From: FEN-1297 sp963787005
Lineage (GTDB): Bacteria; Bacteroidota; Ignavibacteria; Ignavibacteriales; Ignavibacteriaceae
Length of the DNA: 64,000 nt
Direction: 5' to 3'
NCBI GenBank assembly: GCA_963787005.1
Contig: CAWBBX010000017.1
Coordinates: 21,398 to 85,397, forward strand
Both the position numbers and the translations under genes were made by a program. Positions 50,508 to 59,527 of the stretch are shown piece by piece. The notes under the pieces are model-generated. The model worked only from the letters and a program-made list of their open reading frames with translations, made no database searches and was not told the DNA's origin. How positions within the stretch are numbered: position 1 is the stretch's first letter; each line of letters begins with the position of its first letter.

Positions 50508-50891
50508 TCACTTATCATTTTCTAACTCTCCCGTCTGCGCAAGCTGTGCTATCAAATCTTTTACTTCCTGAAAATCCACATTCTTATCAAGAAAGTAATC
50601 CGCTCCTTCTATTATGCATTTCTTTTTATACTGAGAATACGGATAGTTGGTAAAAACAAGCATTATCGGTTTGCGGCCGTTGTTTTTAATTTCTTTGAGC
50701 ACCTGAATACCGTTTAATTCCGGCATCCGAATATCCAGTAAGACCATATCCGGATTCTTATCGTTTATAATAGATACGGCTTCAATTCCATTTTTAGCTT
50801 CACCGACAATTTCAATCTCCTTTAGATCTTTTAACGATTCTTTAATTCTGTCACGGAGCAGGTCAGAATCATCGGCAATTATTAATTTCAT
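50508..50891 (-). CDS. Stand-alone receiver
   Basis: 127 residues, REC only, similar to the receiver half of NarL-type regulators but without the DNA-binding part. Acidic pair D7/D8, Asp53 ('MVLLDIRMPELNGIQVL'), Lys in 'YFLDKNVDF'. It lies between the HK9 unit and the NarL-type regulator, 162 bases upstream of HK9, on the same strand. An orphan receiver that may join the pool used by the island kinases. Confidence 0.88.
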   Translation of the reverse strand: MKLIIADDSDLLRDRIKESLKDLKEIEIVGEAKNGIEAVSIINDKNPDMVLLDIRMPELNGIQVLKEIKNNGRKPIMLVFTNYPYSQYKKKCIIEGADYFLDKNVDFQEVKDLIAQLAQTGELENDK

Positions 50892-51176
50892 CTTTACTTC
50901 ACTTTCTATGTTAACAGCCGCTTTGCGGATATTTAAAAGGTAGAAAAAGCCGTTGCAAACGGGTATCAGGTAAATGCGGATTCTTTTGTCGGTGTTTGCC
51001 TTACAAAAATCGTACTGCGGCTTTTATCCGACTTTACATCCTTAATTCGCATCTTGTCGGGAGTTCGGTGAGAACAAATATTAGTAGTAATGCGGAGATA
51101 TGTAAGAAAGATTAAATGATGATGAATATTGTCTTAGGGGAAGATTCTGGGATAGAAGAGGGGATTCATGCATAAA

Positions 51177-51806
51177 TTATTCTATCAGTCGATTCATATT
51201 AACATAATGAATAAGTTCCGCGTTATTCTTCATTCCCATCTTATTGAGAAGGCGGGATCTGTAGGTGCTGACTGTTTTGTCGCTGATAAAAAGCTCGGCG
51301 GCAATATCTTTGATTGTTTTGCCTTGAGCAATCATAAGCATTATCTGGAATTCCCTGTCCGATAAAGACTCATGAGATGGAGCTTTCGTTTTATTCCCCA
51401 TATTATCTGCAAGCCTGTCGGCTAAAGATTCGTTTATATATTTGCCGCCGGCGGATATTTTCTTTATGGCTCTAACCAGTTCTTCCGGGGCGCTTGCTTT
51501 TGTCAGGTAGCCGGAGGCGCCTGCTTTAAGCACACGCAAAGCGTATTGTTCTTCAGGGTGAATGGAAAGCATAAGAACCTGAAGGTGCGGCTGCTCTGTT
51601 TTTAATTGTTTCAAAATATCAAGGCCGTTCATACCGGGCATAGAAATGTCAAGTACAACAACGTCATAAAAATCCGATTGTACTTTCATTAAGGCTTCCT
51701 TGCCGTTACATGCTTCATCGATAGTACCTATATCGTTAATATCGTTCAAGATCTGCTTTAAACCCGTGCGAACTACCGCATGGTCATCGGCAATTAATAT
51801 CCTCAT
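51177..51806 (-). CDS. NarL/FixJ-family response regulator
   Basis: 209 residues. REC with Asp53 ('VVVLDISMPGMNGLDIL'), switch Ser81 and Lys in 'GYLTKASAPEELV', then a LuxR-type HTH (about 145-205: 'LSDREFQIMLMIAQGKTIKD', 'FISDKTVSTYRSRLL'). Binds promoters when phosphorylated. It starts 12 bases after HK10, a NarX-type kinase, with which it forms a standard two-component pair. It is the only DNA-binding regulator inside the signalling island. Confidence 0.95.
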   Translation of the reverse strand: MRILIADDHAVVRTGLKQILNDINDIGTIDEACNGKEALMKVQSDFYDVVVLDISMPGMNGLDILKQLKTEQPHLQVLMLSIHPEEQYALRVLKAGASGYLTKASAPEELVRAIKKISAGGKYINESLADRLADNMGNKTKAPSHESLSDREFQIMLMIAQGKTIKDIAAELFISDKTVSTYRSRLLNKMGMKNNAELIHYVNMNRLIE

Positions 51807-51818
51807 ATAGATGCTCTC

Positions 51819-53546
51819 TTATTTTAATTGTAATTTTATAGAGACTTCAGTGCCGGCATTATCTTCACTTTTAATTTCTAATAGTCCGTTCCACGGTCTA
51901 ACTCTTTCGCGTATTCCTATCAAACCAAGCGAATTGGAGTCGCTGATTTTTTTAACCGGGATGCCGATTCCGTTATCTTTCACGTTTATAAGAAGATCCC
52001 TGCCTGATTCCTCCAGAGATATTTTAACTTTTGTAGCTTTTGAATGTCTTACAATGTTTGTTAAAGATTCCTGGATAATTCTAAAAATAGTGATGGATAG
52101 GTGCTCTTCGAGAGAAATATTCTCGGGCAGATTTATAAGCTCAATACTAATATCCGTTCTTTTTTGAATTTCTTCGGTTAACCATTCAATAGCGGCCGGC
52201 AGTCCTAAGTCATCCAGGATTCCCGGCCTTAGGTCTGCCGCTAATCTTTGAACTGATTGCATGGTTGAATCGACTATGCCTGACATAGTATCAATTTTGT
52301 TTTGCACTTTTTTATCGCATAAACCCGTTTCTTTTCTCAGCCACGCGAGGTCCATCTTTAGTGCGGTAAGCATTTGACCCAAATCATCATGAATTCCTCT
52401 TGAAATGCGTGCTCTCTCTTCTTCTCGTATGGTTTGTAAATGCTGCGTAAGCTTATGTAATTCTTCTTTGTTTCTTTGCAGTTCTCTTTTGGCTAGTTCT
52501 CTTTCGGTTACATCCTGAACCGAACCGACTATTCTTACCGGGTTTCCGTTCTCATCCCGGTATATCCTGCCTATGCTATGATGAATGCGGATTTCACCCT
52601 TCCTTACAATTCTATGTTCATTTTCAAATGGAATGATCCCCTCTAATGCCTCGATTAATCCTTTTCTTACAAGCTCCCTGTCCTCCGGAAAAACTGCGTT
52701 TATATATCTATCATAAGATACTTCCTCACCCGGCTCCCACCCGAATAATCTGTAAGTTTCATCGGACCAATATATTTTTCCGGTGCTTGTTTCCAATCGC
52801 CAGCTTCCGACATGCGCTAATTCCTGCGCTTCATTAATATTACTCTCAAAATTCAAAAGGGTTTTCTCGGAATGCTTGAGCGCGGCAATTTCCTGAGACA
52901 GTTTATCATTCGTTTTGTTTAATTCGTTAGTTTTTTCATCAAGCAGCACTTCCAAATGTTCCCGGTATTTCTTTAATTCCGTCTCGGCTGTTTTCGTTAA
53001 AGTGGTATCTATAATGCAGCACCTGTATAAAATTGTTTCTTCGTCCTCACCGGTCAATTCGGAAATTTCCAGGTCGGCATTAAACCAGGAGTCTCTAGTC
53101 TTTTTCATTCTTAGTTCGCAAGAACTTCGATTTCCGGCTGCGGAATAACGCCTAATGAATTCATAATAAGTCCTTCGATCTTCTTCCAATATAAACCCGG
53201 CCAAAGGTTGGTTGATAAGTTTCGAACGGTTAACTCCGAGCATTGAAGATACGGTCAGATTGGCTTGCAGGATAAAGTATTTTTTGTTTAAGGTAAGATA
53301 GCCCACCGGCGCGGAATCGAATAGGTCCAAATATTTTTCACGTTCTTTGTCAAGAGCGCGCTGCGCGCCGCGTAATTCTTCGTTCTGTATTTCGAGTTCG
53401 ACCTGGTGGACGCGCAGTTCGTGCAAAAGATTGTTTATTTTTTCGGGAGTAAGTATTTCCGGATTTTCGGAATAATTTTGCAGTCGTTCTCCGGCAAGCT
53501 TTCTAAGCTTGTTGTTTTTAATATCGGTCTTTTTTTTCTTTCCCAT
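51819..53546 (-). CDS. NarX/DegS-type PAS histidine kinase (HK10)
   Basis: 575 residues, soluble. A helical N-terminus with the familiar 'LLHELRVHQVELEIQNEELR' segment, PAS1 (about 75-195), coiled coil, PAS2 (about 235-350, 'GSWRLETSTGKIYWSDETYR'), HisKA_3 with His386 in 'RGIHDDLGQMLTALKMDL', and HATPase_c (about 480-575). The start has a good AAGGTGA site. It is the cognate partner of the NarL-type regulator next to it. It differs in family from all other kinases in the island, which use HisKA or the HDILN type. Confidence 0.94.
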   Translation of the reverse strand: MGKKKKTDIKNNKLRKLAGERLQNYSENPEILTPEKINNLLHELRVHQVELEIQNEELRGAQRALDKEREKYLDLFDSAPVGYLTLNKKYFILQANLTVSSMLGVNRSKLINQPLAGFILEEDRRTYYEFIRRYSAAGNRSSCELRMKKTRDSWFNADLEISELTGEDEETILYRCCIIDTTLTKTAETELKKYREHLEVLLDEKTNELNKTNDKLSQEIAALKHSEKTLLNFESNINEAQELAHVGSWRLETSTGKIYWSDETYRLFGWEPGEEVSYDRYINAVFPEDRELVRKGLIEALEGIIPFENEHRIVRKGEIRIHHSIGRIYRDENGNPVRIVGSVQDVTERELAKRELQRNKEELHKLTQHLQTIREEERARISRGIHDDLGQMLTALKMDLAWLRKETGLCDKKVQNKIDTMSGIVDSTMQSVQRLAADLRPGILDDLGLPAAIEWLTEEIQKRTDISIELINLPENISLEEHLSITIFRIIQESLTNIVRHSKATKVKISLEESGRDLLINVKDNGIGIPVKKISDSNSLGLIGIRERVRPWNGLLEIKSEDNAGTEVSIKLQLK

Positions 53547-54303
53547 ACATTCACCTTAGTCTTGCAATAGGGAATATCCGGCCGTTAATTTGGAGAATCC
53601 TTTAACTATCCTCCGGATCCAAGGACTTCAAATAGTGTAATTCATAACATTAAAAATAAATTCCCCTTGCTGAAAATAGCCGGCAGGCAGGTCTGGCACA
53701 TTACAAGACGGTAATATTTAATCGACAAATTAGTGCGTTCCGGCCGCGCCGCATTTTGCTTCAAACCGTGAATTCCTGCTATCGGACAATTGTTGCATTG
53801 CCTTTAGCGGTATTCGATTCTAAAGTCCCGTCCGAAACAGTGACGTAAAGCGTAATCCATATTGCTTACATGCAATAGTAATTATCAGGTAAGAATTACG
53901 AGCCGTAAATCAGCGTGTTATTTCGTCGATTCCGGCAATAGGGGGATGATTTTTTATGATAACATTCCGGTAATGGTAAATTTGTTACTATTTACCAATT
54001 AACTGCGGTAAGCTTCCGGACTCCCATCTAATAAATTTCTCATTTATATCGGTATATATTGTCCTTTTTTTTGCATTAAATAAAAATTCCCCTAATCCAA
54101 AACAGGAAAGAACCGAATAAATATAATTAATAACCTTAAATAGGAGCGCAAATCTTAGGAAACCCCCTATTAATTATTTGTAACATAAGCATATAATTGC
54201 TTTTAGTAAACAATAATCGATTTATTTTCAGCTTTAATACAAATTCCGATTCTTGTGATGATATTATATTATTCCTATGTAACTAAGTCGGTAATACGGC
54301 ATG
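53547..54303. other. 757-base non-coding region
   Basis: No gene is supported on either strand. It should hold the promoter of HK10 (minus strand) and the 3' end of the prohibitin-like transcript. One clear inverted repeat, TGGTAAAT (53974-53981) with ATTTACCA (53990-53997), could be an operator or hairpin. T- and A-rich stretches follow at 54061-54140. Nothing else stands out. Confidence 0.4.
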
Positions 54304-55194
54304 CTATTTTGTATCCATAATAATAGGCAGACCGTCTTTACCGCTCCCTATAATAACAACCTTGGTATTATTGGATTCCGCAATTTTCATGGTCGCTTCT
54401 ATTCCTTTCCAGCGAAGCAGCTGTTCACTTATGCCCGCGGCAACGATCGTCTGAAAATCCGCTATACCCTTTGCTTCAATCCTTTTCCTGTCGGCTTCCT
54501 GTTTTTCTTTAGTGAGTATGAATTCCATCCTTTGGCTTTCCTGATCGGCCCGCTGCTTTTGTTCAATTGCCTCCGTCAACTGTACCGGCAGTGCGACGTT
54601 TCGGATAGGAGTATTTTCAATAATTACACCGCGGGGTGAGACGGTTTTGGCGAGTTCTTCCTGTATGGAATAACCCAGACGTTCTCTTTCGGTTGAATAC
54701 AAAGCGCTCGCCTGGAAACTAGCCGTTACCGAGCGGCTGATGGAGCGGAACTGGGGAATGAGAATGATGGTCTCATAATCGCCTCCGGTGACTGTTTTAT
54801 AAACTCTTGCGGCGGAATCGGGATTGAGCCTGTAGAGCGCGCTTACTTCCAGCCCTATTGTAAGACCCTCGCGGGACAGCACCTGCATCGTTTCCTTATG
54901 TTCCTTTGTCTGGATGGAAAATTTGACTACGTTTGCGAGCGGATTTACCAAATTGATTCCTGCCGGAAGCGGCCTTTCCGATACTATACCGAAAAAATCA
55001 ACAACTCCCACATGACCCGCCGGTACCTGCGTAAAGCATTGAAGTAATGCGATTATTCCGAAAAAAAATGCGCCTATAAGCCCGAATCTGCCTATCGATC
55101 TATACTGAACATTGTCTCTGTAAATTTTCTTCTTGGCGCCCAGCCAGATCAAGAATGCTATTACTGCAATTAGCAAAGATAAAATAAATACCAT
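54304..55194 (-). CDS. SPFH/prohibitin family membrane protein
   Basis: 296 residues. N-terminal hydrophobic segments (about 1-22 and 35-55), then the prohibitin/SPFH domain: 'VPAGHVGVVDFFGIVSERPL', 'PAGINLVNPLANVVKFSIQT', 'VSPRGVIIENTPIRNVALP', and a coiled-coil tail rich in Glu/Lys ('EKQEADRKRIEAKGIADF'). Such proteins form large membrane rings that scaffold proteases or microdomains. An AAAGGGG ribosome site precedes the ATG. It stands alone, 757 bases from HK10. The direct partner is not visible. Confidence 0.93.
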   Translation of the reverse strand: MVFILSLLIAVIAFLIWLGAKKKIYRDNVQYRSIGRFGLIGAFFFGIIALLQCFTQVPAGHVGVVDFFGIVSERPLPAGINLVNPLANVVKFSIQTKEHKETMQVLSREGLTIGLEVSALYRLNPDSAARVYKTVTGGDYETIILIPQFRSISRSVTASFQASALYSTERERLGYSIQEELAKTVSPRGVIIENTPIRNVALPVQLTEAIEQKQRADQESQRMEFILTKEKQEADRKRIEAKGIADFQTIVAAGISEQLLRWKGIEATMKIAESNNTKVVIIGSGKDGLPIIMDTK

Positions 55195-55438
55195 GATAAA
55201 CCCCTTTTTTATGGATGGAAAGAATGTCTTACATAATATGATGAAAGCCGCTGAGAATCAATATTAATCGTTTTGTGCGATAGGAAAGATTAAGTGATGA
55301 ATAATTATCGATAAGTAATTCGCTGCAAAAATAACACCGGATAGTCAACAAAATCTCAATATTTTTTGTTATGTATATCGAGAAACAATCTTTATTAAAA
55401 ATGATGATTAAAGATCCGCGAAATATTAGATATATATT

Positions 55439-56983
55439 TTATACGGCAATTCGCTCCGCCGTCGATTTAAGATATGCGTTTTGATCGTGGTATATAGCGC
55501 CATCGGGAAGCCAATTCCATAACGGGCCGACTTCATTTTTTATTATATCCTTGTAATACTGCGGAAGTTCGGTTGTTTCCTGTTCAAAGTAATCCCGGAA
55601 TTTCTTATCGGAATTTAGTTTCATTAAAATACTTTTATTGAACGCGACCCTTCCGAATCCTTCTTCCGATATCGCCCTTACTACGTTCATCCAGCGGGGG
55701 ATAAAAGCTTTTGTCGCTACTAAACGCCTTGCAATCGCGTTCCATGAAAATGTATGTTCGCCGAGACCTATAATATGAGAATAAAAATCCGGCCACGAGT
55801 AATTCTTAGGTATAATATTCATAGCGTGATTATTGTCCAGGAAATGGTACGGGAAAGGTATCACGCGGTTTTGCTGCTGGTACTCCAGGTTAAGCGGCGC
55901 GGCACGTCCGAAAGCCGATAATAGGGAATAACCCGGAAACGCCCCGGGCGTCATATCCACGAATTTTTTTGTAAGCTCAAAGGGCTCCTCGCCTTCGTCC
56001 GAGTCGAGTCCCAGCACAAAATTTGTCTGAACGTAAGGGATGTAGCGAAGTATCATATTAATTTGTTCGGCTATATGCTTAACCTTATCCATCCCGGTCA
56101 AGCTCCCGGTCTTAGATTTATTCCCGAGATCGAACCACGATTCTATCCCGGGAAGCATGGCGCCGAATCCGTTCCGTTTTAACCTTTTCATATGCGGCTC
56201 CGAAAGAAGAGACAGGCTGCTCTCCGCTATGAAGTCGATACTGTTTTGGGGCACGACCTCCTCAATCGCGTCCATATATTCGTTAAACCGGATCCCGAAA
56301 TTCGGGTCATGCCAGCCCACAAGAGGGCGTTTGAACTTTGTAAGAAGGAAGGATAAGTCTTCCTTCATAATATCAAAATCAAGAGGCCGGTACTCCACGG
56401 TTGAATCGATGCAGAAACTGCAGGTATACGGACATCCGAGGCTTCCGAGCATAGGAACCATCTTTATTAAAGGGGCTTTTCTAAGTGTCGGCTCTATGAA
56501 CTTCCAGCGTTCCTTCACACCGGGGAGCGACAGGGGCTGTCTCTGAGCTGTTAAATGCATCCCCACGGGTCGGTGGGGCGAGCAGTCGTATAGAATATCC
56601 CGAATAATATTTTTATCCGTAAATCCCGTGACATAGTCGAAATACTTTACCGCGTTCTCCGGGTAGCATCGCGCATGAGGCCCCCCCAATACCGTAACGG
56701 CACCGCGGGACCGCAGGAGATTGCTTAAAGCGTAGGCCGTTTGCGCGCCTTCGGTAAACGCGCCGATAAAAATTAAATCCGCACTTTGCGGAAGTTCGCT
56801 CATCAGGTCTTCTTTACCCGTATAACAAACATACGTAACGTTGTGTCCCTCTTCTTCGCACCAGACTCCTACAACTTGCGGCATTATGCTCGCGAAATTG
56901 GCGTTCATTATACGTGCAAATAATTTTTTATTCGGTTTTTTTGATACGAGATCTATTATCCCGATTTGAAGCTTGCGGCTCAT
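55439..56983 (-). CDS. B12-binding radical SAM protein
   Basis: 514 residues. An N-terminal cobalamin-binding-like Rossmann domain (about 1-150, with 'ADLIFIGAFTEGAQTAYALS' and 'GAVTVLGGPHA'), then the radical SAM core with the CxxxCxxC cluster in 'LGCPYTCSFCIDS' and a typical 'FIAESSLSLL' barrel strand. The long C-terminal region holds no recognisable domain. The class commonly methylates or rearranges lipids, antibiotics or tetrapyrroles. No biosynthetic neighbours are present, so the substrate is unknown. A CAGGT ribosome site is seen. Confidence 0.9.
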   Translation of the reverse strand: MSRKLQIGIIDLVSKKPNKKLFARIMNANFASIMPQVVGVWCEEEGHNVTYVCYTGKEDLMSELPQSADLIFIGAFTEGAQTAYALSNLLRSRGAVTVLGGPHARCYPENAVKYFDYVTGFTDKNIIRDILYDCSPHRPVGMHLTAQRQPLSLPGVKERWKFIEPTLRKAPLIKMVPMLGSLGCPYTCSFCIDSTVEYRPLDFDIMKEDLSFLLTKFKRPLVGWHDPNFGIRFNEYMDAIEEVVPQNSIDFIAESSLSLLSEPHMKRLKRNGFGAMLPGIESWFDLGNKSKTGSLTGMDKVKHIAEQINMILRYIPYVQTNFVLGLDSDEGEEPFELTKKFVDMTPGAFPGYSLLSAFGRAAPLNLEYQQQNRVIPFPYHFLDNNHAMNIIPKNYSWPDFYSHIIGLGEHTFSWNAIARRLVATKAFIPRWMNVVRAISEEGFGRVAFNKSILMKLNSDKKFRDYFEQETTELPQYYKDIIKNEVGPLWNWLPDGAIYHDQNAYLKSTAERIAV

Positions 56984-57250
56984 TTGAATACCTGTTTTAA
57001 CTTCTATTTTTATTATAGAACATAATATATAGCGAGAATTGTCCGCAGTCGGATTTTATTAGTTCATACGATTATAATTTCAGATAAGGTAGATAATATA
57101 CGTTCAATATTAAATGACTCAAACGGATGAAAAAAGGATTAATCCTTTAGATTGATAAATACGGTTTAAATTATATTCGGCCGGGGAATATTTCTATTAT
57201 TCAGGCTATTCCGCGGCGGATTCGGCCAGCGGCCGATAAGATGATAAAAA

Positions 57251-57952
57251 CTAATCATCATTTTCTTTGATTGATGAAATCGATTCAATATGATCGTTAT
57301 AATCTGCGGAAGTATTTGCGTATTTAGCTATCTGTACCCTGGTATGTAGAGCGAGTTTTTCAAGGATGTTGTGTATATGACTTTTAACTGTGTAAGTAGA
57401 GAGGTGAAGCTTCTGCGCTATTTCCTTATTGGTTAAGCCGTCGGAGATCAATTCAATTACCTGCCGCTCGCGTTTCGTCATTTTTACCGCGTCGATAATC
57501 TTCGAACTGCTTGATTCGTTTACCGCATTTTCAACTATCTGTGAAAATAAAGATTCCGTCAGGTGCTGAGGCAGTACTTTACCTCCGCTTGCAACCGTTC
57601 TGATCGTTTTTAGGAAATCGTCGGCTGTTGCATCTTTAAGTATAAAGCCAGATACGCCGGCTTTTACAAAAATCAGCACATTTTCCTGCAGCGGTATCAG
57701 ATCCATAGCGATAATCTTAATGTTATGAAAATCCTTCTTTATTACCTTTACAAGCTGCAGGCTGTTTTGATTTCGGAGACCCAGATCCAAAAGCACAATA
57801 TTCGGCTTCAAATTATGTATATTTTTTAGCGCTTTAGTGCAATCCCCAAACGCATCGGCCACTTTAAGATCGCTCTGTTTCGCGATCATGGCCGTGATAC
57901 CTTCGCGCAGAAGCCTGTTGTCCTCAATAATTAATATTGAGATTTTTTTCAT
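57251..57952 (-). CDS. Atypical NarL-family response regulator
   Basis: 233 residues. REC with Asp56 ('IVLLDLGLRNQNSLQLV') and Lys in 'GFILKDATADDF', then a LuxR-type HTH (about 155-220: 'MTKRERQVIELISDGLTNKE', 'STYTVKSHIHNILEKLAL'). Unusual: the switch Ser/Thr is Asp84 ('IIAMDLIP') and the usual Pro-Gly loop after Asp56 is missing. This suggests it may be fixed in one state or respond differently. No kinase is next to it. No convincing ribosome site is seen. Confidence 0.88.
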   Translation of the reverse strand: MKKISILIIEDNRLLREGITAMIAKQSDLKVADAFGDCTKALKNIHNLKPNIVLLDLGLRNQNSLQLVKVIKKDFHNIKIIAMDLIPLQENVLIFVKAGVSGFILKDATADDFLKTIRTVASGGKVLPQHLTESLFSQIVENAVNESSSSKIIDAVKMTKRERQVIELISDGLTNKEIAQKLHLSTYTVKSHIHNILEKLALHTRVQIAKYANTSADYNDHIESISSIKENDD

Positions 57953-58338
57953 ATTATAACTTTGGATTAAATAACTTAGATATACATACGAGCCTATATA
58001 TTATAATGAACCGGATATTATTATGCAAATTAAATGATTTTGAAGAATATTGACAGTATTTTTTTACTTCCTTCTTGTTATTCAATAATTTTAACTCCGG
58101 CTTTTTATACATACCGCCGGATTTCTTCACTCGACGTACAAATAATTGCAAGAATATGATATTTCGTATTGAAAACAGCTTAAACCATCGGAAATATTAT
58201 CATGCTGCATAAAATTTATGTAAAAAATTATTCGTGTAAAAAATACACTTTTTTTGCAATTTCACTATACTTTTTTATTTGATTGTTTTATATTAAAATC
58301 CGTGTTGAGAGCAATGTTAAATCTTCCCCAAAAAATTT
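57953..58338. other. 386-base non-coding region between divergent genes
   Basis: Lies between the minus-strand regulator and the plus-strand sugar operon, so promoters in both directions are expected. The stretch around 58260-58300 is AT-rich (tttgattgttttatattaaa) and could be the promoter for the epimerase operon. A 65-codon open frame on the minus strand (57954-58151) lacks any family resemblance or ribosome site. Confidence 0.4.
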
Positions 58339-59458
58339 ATGAACAGTGATAAATCATCGAGCACCGTTAGATCTTTTAATAGAGAAGATAATCGCGCTTC
58401 TAAAATATCGGTAAAACCTTTCGGATCTATTTCCTCGGGCGAGGAAATCAGTTCGTATATTTTAAAGAATAAAATGGGGATGAGAGTTACTCTCATCAAT
58501 TTCGGTGCTTCGGTACTCAAAATTGAAGTGCCGGACAGAGACGGAAAATCAGAAGATGTCATTCTCGGTTACGACGATGCCGCCGGATACGAACAGGGAG
58601 GAATATTTTTAGGCGGGATTATCGGTCGTTTCGGCAACAGACTGAAGAACGGCCGCTTCTCGATAGACGGAACGGAATATCAAACAACATTAAACGACGG
58701 AAACAATTCCCTGCACGGCGGTGTTATAGGATTTCACAAGAGAGTGTGGAATGCGGAGCTTTTAAATGAGGCGGAAGAACCTTCCATTAAATTCAGTTAT
58801 CTGAGTCCCAACGGCGAGCAGGGCTTTCCCGGAAATTTGCATGCAGAAGTAATTTACACAGTAACCGGCGATAACGAACTCGTAATAGCTTATAAAGCGG
58901 TGACAGATAAGCCTACCGTAATCAATATGACCAGCCACTGCTACTTTAACCTCGGCGCTGACCCCGAAAAAACTATCTTAAACCATGAACTAAAAATTAA
59001 TGCGGCAAAGTTTGTCCCGATAGATCCCGAAGCTATTCCTACCGGCATTTTGTATAATGTTGAAGGAACCCCGATGGATTTTCTGAGTGCGGTAAAAATC
59101 GGAAAGAATATTTAATGCAGACGATGTTCAGCTTAAGAACGGAAAAGGATACGATCATAACTGGGTGCTCGATAATTACGACGGCGGCGTAAGAAGCTGC
59201 GCGGTTTTGTACGACCCGGTGAGCGGAAGAGAGATGGAAGTGCTCACCGATCAGCCCGGATTGCAGTTCTACTCCGGCAATTTTCTCGACGGAAGCTTCA
59301 AGGGAAAGTACGGGATGAAATACAATCACAGAACCGCACTCTGCCTTGAGACCCAGAATTTTCCCGACGCTCCCAATCATTCTAATTTCCCCAACGCCGT
59401 TCTTAGACCGGGAGAAATTTACACACAGAAGACGATCTATAAATTTTCGGTAAAGTAA
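58339..59458 (+). pseudogene. galM: Aldose 1-epimerase, frameshifted
   Basis: Interconverts alpha and beta anomers of aldoses such as galactose or glucose. The first frame (58339-59115) carries 'GRFGNRLKNGRFSIDG', 'LHGGVIGFHKRVW' and the catalytic-His region 'TSHCYFNLG'. After about 59103 the protein continues in another frame with 'GYDHNWVLDNYDGG' and 'CLETQNFPDAPNHSNFP', which contains the acid/base region. One missing A in ggaaagaat would restore a protein of about 373 residues, close to the GalM norm. As the rest is well conserved, a consensus error is likely. First gene of a sugar-use group; the symporter starts 69 bases later. Confidence 0.85.
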
Positions 59459-59527
59459 CCATAATTAAGAATTATTGTTAGAAGTAAAATTTATTTAAAA
59501 GTCCGTTCATATTAGAAAGGAAATAAT

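Noticed and set aside
53547..54303. Small RNA gene in the large gap
   Set aside because: Only one short inverted repeat and no clear promoter-terminator pair; not enough to support a call.
57954..58151. 65-codon minus-strand open frame
   Set aside because: No ribosome site, no recognisable domain, AT-rich composition like the flanking intergenic DNA.
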